From: Sabellastarte sp. h YS-2021
Lineage: Eukaryota > Annelida > Polychaeta > Sabellida > Sabellidae
Length of the DNA stretch: 64,000 nucleotides
Assembly (NCBI GenBank): GCA_964017235.1
Contig: OZ024934.1
Coordinates: 87,634,706-87,698,705, forward strand
Direction: 5' to 3'
Shown here: one piece after another, positions 45,585-58,402 of the stretch
Layout: every line of letters begins with the position of its first letter
Position numbering within the stretch: the stretch's first letter is position 1
The notes under the pieces: generated by a model
Seen by the model: the letters and a program-made list of their open reading frames with translations, nothing else
The model's database searches: none
Told to the model about the DNA's origin: nothing
Made by a program: the position numbers and the translations under genes

Positions 45585-46885
45585 TTTACTCTACAACTCC
45601 CGTAAAAAGAATTAGCCCTGACGTCACAGGTTCATAACAATGTAAACAAACTATTATTTTCGTAAGCCTTTTAATGCATACATATATATTTAAAAGATTG
45701 CAGTTTCTGTTTTTATGATGTTTATTTGTTTATAAGATACCAGTCTGCACAGTAAATTTCTGAAATAGCCTTGAGAGCATCGTTTATATTTGTTTCAAAT
45801 AAAAAAATTATTTCGAGAGGTATTAAGTAAGTTGGATGAAAATCACAAATCATGCAGTCAACCAGGTTCAACTCTGAGATGAATTTTGATTGTTATTTTT
45901 TTCAATTTTGAAAACTAATTATTGCTAGGAGATGAAATAAATACAACACAAATGTCTTTAGAACTGGGCCTCAAGCAAGGATAATCATATATGTTCCCCA
46001 AATTAGTTCAGAACTTTCCGACCCAAACTGTAAACAATGCTTTCGTAGTATACATAATGCGTCTAGCCATCTACAGTGTATACTGTTGAGTACAGATTGC
46101 AGTACACTGATTCCCCCAAACATATTTCCTTTTTCTTGGTCTCCACAAAGGTTTAAATTGAGAAGAAAATGTTAGCAACTACTTTCCAAAACTTAAAATT
46201 ATCCAAACTTAAGGTCAAAAAGTACTGAATTACTATCTTAAGGAAACCCATTATATACTGAATTAATTCATGAACTGAAAATATAAAATTTAGAACTTTA
46301 AGGATTCTTTCAGAATAAAAAATTCAATAAATTTGACTACAAAAGCATGCTTTTATAAATGATTTATGCAAATGAAAACAAATTTCATATTTTGATTTCA
46401 CTTTACATCATACCTTATCTTGATAGAAGTACCGGTGATTAAAGGCGAAAAACAGTATCCAGTACATTTTAATGATAACTTTTGAATTTGTTTCTTAGAA
46501 CAGATTCTTAGTTTTATGTAAATATCTAACTTGTGAAAGGCTACTTTCCCATCACAGTTTAAAAACCTTGACAAAAATGGGAGGAGGCAATATCTCATAC
46601 AGATGTTTACGCTTTTTGCATTCCAAGACAAGTATACTTATAGTATTTCTCCTGTGTTTGTTAGAACTGTTAGTGGTTAAAAATGAGGTAAAACTTGAGA
46701 AAAAAAAACGGCATATGGAAAAAATAAAGGCCAGTGAAATTTTTATTTTGGCAAAGAAACATGTCTTCCTTCAGTTTGTAAATAAATACATTATATCTCC
46801 CAATTAAACAGAACTTTGTTATGAACCTGTGATGTCATCAATTGTCTACCACGAGAAAAACAATATGTCGGCTTTTTACTCCACT
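45585..46885. mobile_element. Inverted-repeat element, 1.3 kb
   Basis: Left GACGTCACAGGTTCATAACA (45620) is inverse to right TGTTATGAACCTGTGATGTC (46818). The outer 'actctacaactcccgtaaaa' and the right 'ggctttttactcc' also partly pair. The interior is A+T-rich without coding capacity. Located in the intron between exons 11 and 12. Confidence 0.7.
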
Positions 46886-47148
46886 TCGTGATATTTATTT
46901 TTTCTAATGCTATTTATGGCTCTTGTACCATATATTTCTTAAAATAAACCACAGTTTCATTCTTATAGGTTGTTTGCCTACTGAATTAAGTTAACTTCAC
47001 ATTTTTTGTGCTTCCTATGACCTTTAAATGCAGGGATGCTAAAAATAGGTTAGGATGAAAAAAGTTTGATTATTAAGTAAGTTTTAAACCTTCAAACAGG
47101 CTGGAGTTACTGAACAGGTTCAAGATTGCAGTTTGTTGTACTTTCTAG

Positions 47149-47272
47149 GCTTCATGAGGAGCAGTTGTTGGAGAAGGAACGTCGGCGTCTGCAGGATTTG
47201 GAGATAGAACAGCAGGCCGCAAAACAGGCAGAGGTGGAGAGGGCTCTGCGGAGAACAGAGAGGATTCTACAG
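47149..47272 (+). CDS. Exon 12: coiled-coil exon, donor copied downstream
   Basis: One completing nt plus 41 codons, ending CAG|gtaagg (phase 0). With the end of exon 11 it forms a highly charged coiled coil: RLHEEQLLEKERRRLQDLEI, then EQQAAKQAEVERALRRTERI, continuing into EQEQKIQSDAKRM of exon 13. The intron after it starts with about 490 bp of 37-bp tandem repeats derived from this exon's 3' edge and donor. Likely role: dimerisation or protein contact. Confidence 0.88.
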
Positions 47273-47760
47273 GTAAGGGGCATAGTACAGGTGAGAGAGG
47301 ACAATATAGTTAAGGGGCTTCGTACAGGTGAGAGAGGACAATACAGTTAAGGGGCATAGTACAGGTGAGAGAGGACAATATAGTTAAGGGGCTTAGTACA
47401 GGTGAGACAGAATTATACAGGTAAGACACATAGTACAAGTGATAGAGGACAGTACAGTTAAGGGGCTTAATACAGGTGAGACAGAATTATACAGGTAAGG
47501 AGCATAGTATAGATGAGAGAGGACAATACAGTCAAGGGGCTTAGTACAGGTGAGACATAATTATACAGGTAAGTGACATGGTCCAGGTGAGAGAGGATTC
47601 TTCAGCAAGGTGTATAATAGAGATAAGAGAAAAGGGATTCTATAGGTATAGGGCAAAGTAAAGGTAACTCTCTGCATATAAGAGCCACAGTACAGTTAAG
47701 ATATATAATGCAGGTAAGAAATAGTGGATTTTACAGGTAAGGAGGTAATGTAGGCGAGAT
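47273..47760 (+). repeat. 37-bp minisatellite of decoy donors after exon 12
   Basis: The true donor (47273) follows GAGAGGATTCTACAG. Copies 'gagaggacaatacagttaag' repeat with donors ACAG|GTGAGA at 47291, 47328, 47365 and 47402 (37-bp steps), then looser units to about 47760, including 'gagaggattcttcagcaagg' (47601) and 'ttttacaggtaaggag'. In most units the base homologous to the true donor G is T (ttaag), while a new GTGAG donor appears. Confidence 0.92.
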
Positions 47761-47975
47761 AATGAAGTTTCTGTTTTACAGCTAAAAACTACACTAAGTT
47801 ATTTTCAGATAATTCTTATGAACAGTTCCCATGTGTATTGGTTTAAAGGATGATAATAAAAACAAGTTGATAGGCTTTGATTACTTTGTAGTTCATTCAG
47901 ATCTATTCCTGAGAAAGTCTTTATCCTCCTGATATGGTGGTCATACAACAAACATTTTCCTGTATAATTTTTGGG

Positions 47976-48107
47976 GAAATAGGTTTTCTAGTTTTGAAAA
48001 CTATGGCAAAATAGTAAATAATACAAAAAAAAATAATAAAGAAATAGGTTTTCTAGTTTTGAAAACTATGGCAAAATAGTAAATAATACAAAAAAAAATA
48101 ATAAAGA
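47976..48107. repeat. 66-bp tandem duplication
   Basis: 'gaaataggttttctagtttt' through 'aaaaaaaataataaa' is present twice in direct succession with almost no difference, so it is recent. Confidence 0.92.
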
Positions 48108-51100
48108 AGAAAGCATGACTATGTAATTATTCTCTATAATAATATTGTATCATTGTTGTAACATAATACTAGAAGCGGAAGACGACGTCACCTGATGTGG
48201 GTGTATGTAAGTAGATGTTATTCAAGGTAAAACCACCTCAATATGCTAGGTTTAGGCTTGTTCAAGGCCTTTGTTATATGAGGCCATTATTACAATGAAC
48301 CAGTTTCAGATTTTTCTGACACTCAAGGGTGGTGGCCAGACCAAAATGGTGGTGTCTTTATGCCGGGAGGTCTTAAAGTCTGTGCAAGATTTAGAAAGAA
48401 GTCAATCAAATGAAATACTGAGTGAATAATAAGAAAAAACCTCACACTGGGTCAGTTTTGAAAAATGAGACACATAAAAATACATTAAACAAACATTTTA
48501 AATAAGACAAAACAAAATTTAAATACTAAGTAATTAATTAACATGTTGGTAATTGATAGGAGTAATTTGATTGGTTCTTTCTTTACGGTTACACAGGAGA
48601 ACTTTGTTGGCGTTTTATAAGCTATTCAATCTTGTGCCTGTGGTTTTTCAAGGGAGTGTCCAAAACAAGTTCATAACAGTAGAGTCAATAGAAATTTTGG
48701 CTCGATTGTTCCAAATTTCAGGGCATTTATATTATATGATAAATGAAGAGTTTTCTGTGCCATAATAAAATCTCAACCCACTCCAAGAGAAAAAATTGTA
48801 TTTTGTGGGTTGTCCCTTGAAATAAATAAAACATACCACAACCCCCAAGAGCAGTAGGGGTATTGTTTCATTAGGCTGTTCATTGTTATGGGTAGCTATA
48901 CACATAGTACCTTTAAACTTGTATTACAATCAGGTACAGGGTTGTATGGCTTAGTGAAATCACTGCACTGTTGTCAGTGTGTCGTGGTTACTTGGTTATA
49001 CAGTTTTAACTGTTTTATCTAAATTTTAGGTGGCTGGAATCCTTTCAGGAAAAGGTAGTATTTTGCAGGCTTCTTTGCCTGATTAAAATACTTACAATGT
49101 TTGCTAGACTTGTATCCACTTCTGCTGGTAAGAAATTATATATGGAGAAAATCGCAATTTAAATACTTTTTCAAAATTTAAACTTAAAAATTTGATCTTA
49201 CAGAATTTCACTTGTACCTCTTATTTAAGAGTTTTGTTGCTTTGAATTGATACAAATTGCACCAGCTAAAGGAGAATTGTCTGTTAATTACACACTTTTT
49301 TATTGTAGCATGGTTTCTAGGTGCTGCAAGTGGCTTAAGGTATTATATTTGCACTAGGAATACTGTAGGCTAATGTTATTTTAGCACATATATTTGACTG
49401 TTTAAGTTGCATGACTTTTGAAAAAGTTTTATTCAACCCTTTGACAACAAACATATTTTGTCAAACGTTTTCTCAATCTCTAATTATTTAAGACAGAATT
49501 TATGTATAGATGCATATGATAGTTTCATTTTATCATCATACAATTCAAATTAAATTAATACTAAATGCCTGACATTTGAAATGCTGTGAAAGGGTTTAAC
49601 AGTTCATTGGTGTTCTGACTATATAGATCACAAGTTTCAATATATAATAATATCTAAATTAAAAGCCAGTTGTGATGGAAATTCTGCCTGGAATTCTCTA
49701 AACTTAATATCAAGTCTTGTTATTGACTGAAATACAAGGCTCTGCATCTCAGAATTAATTTAATTTTACATCAGCAATTTTGAGTTCATTTTCAATCTTA
49801 CAAAGTAACCATTATATGAAGGAAATGGCAAATGGCACAGTGCCTGAAAAGTGCAAATATTTATATTGGTTGGCCACCTTTGAGACAAACATAAAATATT
49901 TTTTTTCTTCCAATTGCACTCATGTTCCTGAATTACTACAAGAAATTCCAATTTTATACATTATTGGTCATTATATAGAGATTAAATTCTGTTTAGTTTA
50001 CCAAAATTTTTTAATGATTTTGAAAATGAAATGACACAGGTTGCATTTACAAGTGACAAACCCATGTGTGAAGAATGTATGAAAGAAATACAGTACTAAA
50101 TACTAAATTTTCAAAAGCAACTAGATCTACCAAATTTTTATCAGATCCCAGTATTTGTCTTTACCCTATTTTTACCACTGTACCAGCTCCAACTCCAGTT
50201 TGGTATATGTATTCTCACCCTTGTATTGGCTTTGGAGTATATAACTATATGGTCACTCAATCTCAGACATCAACTTTTGTTTAACATTATTATACAATTT
50301 TTTTTTCAATTGGTACCTTATTTTTAAAAGTTCATGGGTTACTATGTACCAATCTTGAAACATTGCAAATATTGAAGGCAACACCCCACATTGGTAAGCA
50401 TGTGTAATTGTATGGTGTCAGTCACAGTCATGATTTACCTATTCACTGTATGTCAAGTCTATACATACATTGGCACTGTCTGCACCTGTCTGTACTGTCA
50501 CATTCATTCAGGGAAGGTAATGTTTTGATTTCAAATTTTTCTGTGTCACTGAAGAAGAACATTCAACTTCACAGACAGTTTCACTTTGAGCAGGAAGTGA
50601 AGTAATATTTTAACATTGATATCAATGCAAATTTGAGTTTGCAATATTGATCAGTATTGAAATATAATGTCACACATGAAAGTGCAAAATTGTATAGCTA
50701 CCAGTGCCTCATTTACTTAAAATAGCATAAAATTAATCAATTCCCTTAAAAATCTCAAAGTAAAGTTTCCAATATTTGAATATTAAGGAACCTAATATGA
50801 AGGAGTTATAATTAATACAAGAACATTGGGAAAATACTGCCTCATGAGGTTTTAAATGTGATATTGAAAATGAACAGTTTTGGTATTGATATTAAAATCC
50901 AGCAGTTTTATTTATCAATATTAACATGTCAATATATGGTTCCTCCCCTGATTTCACAATTTTAATACCATACCAACGTGTGACAGATGCAACTGACAGA
51001 GGTATCTCGGGTATGGACACAGAACAAGAAAACAAACTATACATGAAGTTCCAAGGACTATGAATGGAAAACTAACTATGGTGTACCAGGGAAAATGCAA

Positions 51101-51703
51101 AATGCAGTCAAAGTTGTATTAAGTTGGGTTGTCTTTTCAGCAAAAGTATGGTAAATAATAAATATAATATTCCAAGAGGGCACTCTTCATTGAAATTTAC
51201 CCAGATTGCAGGAATTCCTGGTTAGTTGGAAATTAATTTCTGGAAAGTTTGAAATTTGAATTTACACATATGAATGGAAATAAGTATGATGACATTTTCA
51301 CCATGTAGACTACTTATTGTGACTAACGTCAATATCTTAAATCTTTCAATTGTATCTGAATGAATTAAAGGTAGCCTAGTCTATTATACTTTGACTGAAT
51401 ATTGAAATGAAAATGGACTTGTGTTAATCCTTGATATATAAGCTGTTGAGCAGTTAGTTTATTACAATATTTTCACTGATAACTGTGACTTTTTCTTTGG
51501 CCCTGTTGACTTTTGAAGATAAACATGAAATGTTAAATATTGCAGAATTAATAAATTTCCTTCCTATTTCTAGTTATTGCCAGAATAATGTGAAAATATA
51601 TTACATTTGACACATTTCTGTGACCTTCTTATGTTTTTACATTTAATTTCATTAATCTTTATGTGGTTTTTAATGGTGTACTTTTGTTTGTGATTTCCTG
51701 TAG
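48108..51703. other. Long intron, little recognised
   Basis: Intron between exons 12 and 13. At 48836-48872 'accacaacccccaagagcag' with 'taggggtattgtttc' looks like an eroded family C 5' end. Otherwise A+T-rich sequence with chance open frames. Confidence 0.45.
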
Positions 51704-54577
51704 GAACAAGAACAAAAGATTCAGAGTGATGCCAAACGAATGACTGGGTCAAAATTTCAAAATACACCAGAAACAGTAGCTGCAGCAGTGGTGCATGTGA
51801 GAACCAACAGTACAGGAAATGCCAGTGAGGAAAGCGGCATATTCACACAAACAAGTCAAGACTCCGTTGCTCGCACCACAGCTGATAGTGTAGTCATGGC
51901 AACACAATCAGGGATGACATTTGTACAGTTGACCAATCGTAGTGACCCACAGTCGTCAAGAGATGAGGTTACATATTCATCTTCGAAAAGTGACTGGGAT
52001 TCGGCTTTTGATAATATAATGAATGCTGACACAACCATGATGGAGCACTCTGAGGTCTCTTTTGGATTAACCAATGAAATTGCAGGAGGGGCATATTCAA
52101 ATAAAGTCTTGGAACAAGACACTGAAGAGACGAGTGATACAGAAGATTCCCAAGCTTATGAACAAAGTAGTGATTTTAAGGTTTCTGAGGGTGATCTGAC
52201 TGCAACCACTAGTTTTTACGATGATGGTACAGAGAATATCATTGTATCAGGGCTACCTCCTTCTTCTGTAGACTTTAGTAAAAGTGAAGCTTGTACAACT
52301 GAGTCCAACTGCAGCTTTTCGGGCACTGTTCAATCTATATCAAATGACTCAGAGAGGTATGAAGAGAAAGCGTCATCCACTGTAACTGAGTTGAGTACTG
52401 CAGATGAAAGTGAATTCTTAAGTCCCAGGAGAGAGTCACATCTAGAAGATTCTCCTCATAGGAAAACCAGGCAGTCTTCACAGACCCGTAAGAATCCTTT
52501 ACTACCAAGAGGAATCAGCCCCGAGTTACAGTTGGTGGAGATTTCACTAGAAGAACTGGCTAATCACAAACTAAAAGATAGCAGTGGGGCACCTGCCAGT
52601 AAAAGTAACCCTGGAACTCTATCCAATACAAGACAAGTAGATTTTCGAGACATGCTGAAACAAGCCAAGAAGCATGTACGGGCAAAAAGGAATGGATCCT
52701 CCAATTCGGAGACAGATTTCTTTAGTTCATTGGGTAAAGGTAAAAATCATAGAAATGTTGATCTCAATAGGATCAATAGTAAAGATGTGTCAGGGACAAG
52801 TGTGGATTCTCTGTTGCCTATGCATACTAGTCAAAGTACAAAATCTAGTCAATTCAAGGATGGTAGTGGAAGTAAAAGTAGACTTAATTCTAGCAAGGCC
52901 TTAAAAAAGACAGAAACTAAGCAAGAAATTACTGCTAATTCAAACCGAGTGTACAGACAAATGTTACCAGAGAGTCACGTGGAAACAGACACTAAGAAGT
53001 TTACAGGTAAGACTTCAGGTGAAGGTGTTGGTTTTATACCGGTGGTGGCAGGGGGTTCATTAAATCCTCAATTTTGTGATAGTGGTGGAGGTAGTAATGC
53101 TACAGACTCAGAAAAGACTGACCTAGCTGCAATGGACAGTAAAGTTTCAAATCTTGATAATAATAACCAGGACAAGACAATAGTGAACTCTGTGAATAAT
53201 GTATATTCTAACAGAGCTTCTAGTGAGAGTAGCCTTGGCTCTAAGCATTTAACTGATAGGAAAACTGAAAAGGCTAATGTTAACCAGGTAATGGTAGCTT
53301 CAACACCAAGAACCAACAATGCACTGGCCTCAAATTCCGAAAGTAGTCAGCACAATAATAACAGTCTGCCATGCGTATCAGAAGAAGAGCTCCATGCTAA
53401 AACAAGTAATGACACTGATCCAGAAGAAATGCTAGAAGCAGCTGATAGCAGGTCAGAGATGAGTCAAGGTGAAGTGATGCTAGAAAGCGACTTGAATGAC
53501 ACTATGCTTTCATCCATTTTAGGATTTGACCAAGAGAAGTGTGTGAGTGATATGTCCACAGATTTGGATGACACTTTGGATTACAAGGAAGAGGAGACTG
53601 CCAAGTCTCTGCATGAACAAGATGATTACCCCAAACCTTTGACTGAACAAATGGAGAAAAATCAATGTGGGGCAAAATACGTTGTTGAAGGAGACAGTGA
53701 ATCCTTTAGGGACCAGGAAGAGAATGTGAAACCGTTGACTGAGCAAGATGGTGATGGCAAAAATCATGCAGTATTAGAGGATGAGTTTGGATCATATTAC
53801 ATGGAGGAGGATACCAGGTCAACAGACAGTCTGGAAGACGATGATGCCAGGTCTTTGCCAGAACTGGAGGTGTACTCTTACATGCAAGACCTTCAAAATG
53901 ATGTCATAGAAGAAGAGGAAGCAGATGATGAGAATGAGGACAACACTCTGAATGAAAGTGCAGGCTTTTTGAGTGAATCAAATGAAAATGATCGTGAACT
54001 GCATAAGAACACTCCAATACTCAAAAAAGATATGATCACATTGCATGAAGATCTGGAAGATCTAAATCATAACCATTCTGTTCAGCAGATTGCTACAGTG
54101 AATGTTCCAGATCAGAGTAGAAGTGTATTGGATGCAGATAGCACAGGTGACCTTCAGGAGGTCACTTCTAGTCACCAGGAAGAGTCTTTTCAGATAAAAG
54201 GCCTTAGCACACAGGAGTTCTTGGACATAAATGACTGTACTAATGTCTGTACCAATGACACCACCACTGAAGATCTTAGTCTGGCTGATTCTGCACCCAC
54301 GGAAACGTGTTTAGATGATACCTTGCCAACAGAAACTTGTCTGGATGATACCCTGCCCACAGATACTTGCCTGGATGATACTCTTCCCAGTGGAGTGGCC
54401 TTTTTGACTGAGTTAGTGGAAGAAAATAGCTATGAGGAATCTGAAGATGGTGTTCAGAGCTCAGGTCTTAATCTACAGGAGGTGGTGGGAGGAAAAGAGT
54501 GTCGGATGACCTTAGATTCAGGTGAAGGTCGCATGGTGTGTTCTGCTTCCCCTTCTCCTGCATGTTTCACTTCAGAG
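51704..54577 (+). CDS. Exon 13: long acidic disordered exon with DFRxxL actin-binding motif
   Basis: 958 codons, phase 0 acceptor gatttcctgtag, phase 0 donor TCAGAG|gtacat. The start continues the coiled coil (EQEQKIQSDAKRM). The rest is Ser/Thr/Glu/Asp-rich and probably disordered. Landmarks: VDFRDMLKQAKKHVRAKR at about 52637-52690 (DFRxxL, the actin-binding motif of smooth-muscle myosin light-chain kinase); an acidic run EEEEADDENED near 53909; and three tandem 10-residue units of the TETCLDDTLP type at 54299-54390. Without splicing the frame stops 15 nt later (TAG at 54590-54592), so an isoform ending VHIY is possible; an AATAAA lies at 55246. Confidence 0.93.
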
Positions 54578-55019
54578 GTACATATCTATTAGCAGCTTGG
54601 TGTGGTTGGGTTGATTTGGCTGCCATATTAAATCATTAATATCTTTATTACCTTGCAGTTTGAATCTCTAGATTTGCATTATAATTTGTACTGGATGTTT
54701 TCTCCGACTGCAAAATCAGCTGCAAATCTATTTTCTAGTACTCACATTTTACACATGTATTCACTCTCAGAATATGCCCTTTGAGAGTTTTAACATTTGA
54801 AATGTTATTAGTACGCAATTTTAAAGAATTTCTTGTCGTTGATACATCTTTGTTTAAAAAGTCCAGGTGGTTAAAATTAAAAATAACAGAACCAGTGAAA
54901 TCTCTTGAAATCCAAGTAGGCCTTATTGACAGTAGAACTGCAAGGTTTTAAAACTATTTCTATTTTGTGAGTTATGTGTGTATTTGAAACTGCTTATTTT
55001 TTTGTATGAAATGACTGAA
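54578..55019. other. Sequence after exon 13
   Basis: Intron if exon 13 splices to the actin exons, or 3' untranslated region if translation stops at 54592. Nothing else is visible here. Confidence 0.5.
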
Positions 55020-55115
55020 AGTTTTAGCCGTTACGCGTAATGACTGGCCATTTCAGTCATTACGTGAAATGACTGAAAGTTTCAGTCATTACGTGTAATG
55101 ACTGGTTTCACAGAT
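55020..55115. repeat. Palindromic CAGTCATTAC repeats
   Basis: CAGTCATTAC-gt-GTAATGACTG (about 55082-55103) is a perfect 10-bp palindrome. A related 'cgttacgcgtaatgactg', 'cagtcattacgtgaaatgac' and 'tgaaatgactgaaagttt' surround it, giving several overlapping inverted pairs within 95 bp. Confidence 0.85.
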
Positions 55116-55799
55116 TGACTGTAACATATATACACTTGCAAAGGTTGCCTTAAAATGTATACCTCACCTATTTTTATATATAATAAAAACAGCTTTTTAT
55201 ATTAAGTACAGTTTTGTCTTGTCATCTTCAGTGCAAGATGAAACAAATAAAAGCTTGTAATATTGTCATATAATAAAATTGCTTGATAAATTAACGTATG
55301 ATGTATTAATTAAGATGAAGAAGTGACAAAACTTACCCAGCAAGGTCAATTTGCAGATTCATATCAGGTACTCTTGTAGTTACAGATAAACTCAATGATT
55401 AATTAACGATGATTCTTTGTCATACATTGCAAATAGCACATCTGTGAACTTTGGTCTTAGTTTAAAACTTTGATTGCATCACCCGTATGAGCTAAGTAGG
55501 CAAAGGTGCAAAACATATCAAAACAAATGATGTTGAAATCTCCAATCATTTTGTAATGGTGTTCCCAACACAACAGATTATTAGATGTTTTTATCTTTTT
55601 GGCATAAATGGTTAAATATTGTGCTTCAGGACATATTTATAACATTTGTATCCTATTTTTTTTACTGCCTTGAGCTTATTTACCATTATTTTAGCTTCTA
55701 TTTTTTTGTACTTTGCCAATTCTGATTATTGTATTTTATTTTATTGGGAATGGTGCATCTTGGCTTTGCTTTTGGTTGCTTTTGAATAAACGTTATCAT

Positions 55800-57470
55800 T
55801 CAAACTGATTTTTCTAAAGTTAGAGTGTAAAGTTTTGTTGTTAGTCGAATCTTTGATTCGAGTTATGTACTGAGTTGCGGCCGCGATTTTAAAATGGCCG
55901 TTTAAGCCCTTAAATATCAAATTCTGCATAATATTTCTTCACATATCGGTACATTAAGGTCTATACTATACACTCTGCCATTTTGAAGATTTTTAATGCC
56001 TTTATTAAGTTATATTTTATGAAGTAAAAAGCATGTCTGGCACTTCGTCTGGCTTTCCCAAAGGACCCGTATGTCCTAGAAACTATTGTGTTTGCCATTG
56101 TAATGGTCTACTCGAACGAGTTTTTTTTAACGGTTTCGTCTGCTGTTTTCTGGCTGTGAAGCCCCAATTAATTTATTCGTCTGCAGGGTTTACCACGCAG
56201 TCATTGTTAATGTAAAATTGCTGTCTGCGCATCTACGTGTACTCAATTATTTGTCAAACAAATAAACCGCAAAGAAATTAATGAATGAAGTGACGTCACG
56301 GTAGTACTACACATTTGTGGTTCAGCCAATCAAACTCGAGATCACCTCTGGCAGAGACAATGAAAATATTCAAACTCCGTAGTTCTACTTTTAACCACTA
56401 GAAGGCGCTTTTGTATGTCCTAGAAGTTATCACGATGGGGTTTCTAACAACATTTTACAAATATATAATCCAGCAATATTTTACTCTGTCTTCTCGCAAT
56501 ATTTAAAACAAATAAAACATCAAATGCTGGTACGTAGTTGTACGATTCACCAGTTGTACACCCACAGAGTGCTGAAAACGTGAGGCTACGATGGGGTTTC
56601 TAACAACATTTTACAAATATATAATCCAGCAATATTTTACTGTCGCCGCACCTCACTTAGACTTGCTCCAAGTCTTTGTATTTGTATCCATCAGTAACCT
56701 GAATAGTTAAATTTAAATTTGAAACTTACAGGAGTTCATTATACCACTAACATTCTGGAGTTAGGGGGATAGTCTCTGAAAAAACAGGGCTGACTGTTTC
56801 TTCAAAAGTCATACAGTACTCCTATATTTCACAAAAGACAAAAGGACTTGGTGAAAGTCTACACCTCACCCTGTCTTCTCGCAATATTTAAAACAAATAA
56901 AACATCAAATGCTGGTACGTAGTTGTACGATTCACCAGTTGTACACCCACAGAGTGCTGAAAACGTGAGGCTACGATGGGGTTTCTAACAACATTTTACA
57001 AATATATAATCCAGCAATATTTTACTGTCACCGCACCTCACTCTGTCTTCTCGCAATATTTAAAACAAATAAAATATCAAATGCTGGTAGTTGTACACCC
57101 ACAGAGTGATGAAAACGTGAGGCTACAATGGTGTTTGTAACAACATTTTACAAATATATAATCCAGCAATATTCTACTGTCACCGCACCTCACTCTGTAT
57201 TGCGGGCGATAATACCAAGTTTACAGATTTCAACACCCACTGCTGTCCTAAGATTCGACTCTGTGGTTGGCATTCTGCCAACCACTTCACCCTAGTTTTT
57301 AATTTTATACCATTGTTTAAATCTCCCATCTAATTACTCTATCCAGAAACATTAGTTTGAAACTTTCAAAATCTGCCAGTTTGAAATCTCCTCCATTGAG
57401 ACTGTATATGTTATCTACAACAAACTGATTTTTCTAAAGTTAGAGTGTAAAGTTTTGTTGTTTTTAATTT
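55800..57470. repeat. Repeat block bounded by a 40-bp direct repeat
   Basis: 'caaactgatttttctaaagt' plus 'tagagtgtaaagttttgttg' occurs at 55800 and 57421. Inside, units with 'gatggggtttctaacaacat' and 'atataatccagcaatatttt' start near 56434, 56588, 56974 and 57128 (154-bp steps, one interrupted by about 230 bp), sharing 'gtacacccacagagtg'. 'tttttaattttataccattg' is also duplicated (57295, 57460). Confidence 0.85.
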
Positions 57471-57932
57471 TATACCATTGTTTAATTCTCCCATCTAATT
57501 GCTGTAGACTGTATATGTTATCTACAACATTTTATTCCATAAATTTAATGAAAAAGTAGTTTAAATTTTCTTGAAATATCATCTTTAAAGTTGATGTGAC
57601 ATTGCTTTTACTCAGTCTTAATTTTTCGCAAAATGTAAAATACAGGGTTGCTGACATGACACATCACAGTGGGAAAATCAATTATGTCACCAGTCTGATT
57701 CTTTTAAGGTCTGGAGATATTTGACATGTCCCATTTATTTTTGTACAGCCACCGCTTTTAGACGTGCAGATACTAGTGGATAACACATTTTGTTTCCACT
57801 CATAAGCTCATGGGTTCTTCACTCAGCCATGGTTTTAAGTATGAAAGTTCACTCTTTCTTCAGTTTCTTGCCAATGCCTGGTGTCTTGCAGAGCAGAATC
57901 TTGACCTACTGATATCTTTGGTATTTTAACAG

Positions 57933-58082
57933 GTGATAAGTGGTTTGAAGACGCCTGTTATCATTGATAACGGCAGTGGAATGTGTAAGTGTGGATTTGC
58001 AGGAGAGGACCAGCCCACTGCCACATTCCCTGCATACGTAGGCAGACCCAAGTATAGCGAGATCATGTCTAAGGCATACAGA
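57933..58082 (+). CDS. Exon 14: actin-fold N-terminus (subdomain 1/2)
   Basis: 50 codons, phase 0/0, acceptor ggtattttaacag, donor AGA|gtgagt. It encodes [20 protein letters not shown], then [19 protein letters not shown] and [11 protein letters not shown]. The phosphate-1 loop of actin ([17 protein letters not shown]) and VGRP are intact, with the Asp, Ser and Lys that contact ATP. The DNase loop is divergent and one residue shorter than in canonical actin. There is no initiator Met before DNGSG, so the exon needs an upstream coding exon; exon 13 supplies one in matching phase. An unrecognised first exon of a separate actin-like gene is the alternative. Confidence 0.88.
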
Positions 58083-58402
58083 GTGAGTACATTAACAGAA
58101 CATTAGTGTTAACACACTTCACTTGAAATACTTTATACTGAACTCTATTAAATAAAAGTAGAAATGAATGTCAGGGTTTTGTCACCCCTTTCGTGAACGG
58201 AATAACTGAAAATATTAATCTGCGGTAGACATGTATATTTTTTATGACGTCAAAGGAAGAAATATTAAATTCATTTTGAGGAAGGAGAATGAAATTCACC
58301 CCAGTGGAAACCCTTGTGTAACTCTGAATTTCAGGCCATTTTCGAAGACATTTATAAAGCCAGTGACTTGTATAATATACTCTTTATCATCTGTATCAAT
58401 AG

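Noticed and set aside
56033-56215. ATG-started frame as first exon of a separate actin gene
   Set aside because: It begins ATG TCT GGC but has no actin-like sequence and no donor in the right phase that I could support; kept only as a general alternative to the fusion.
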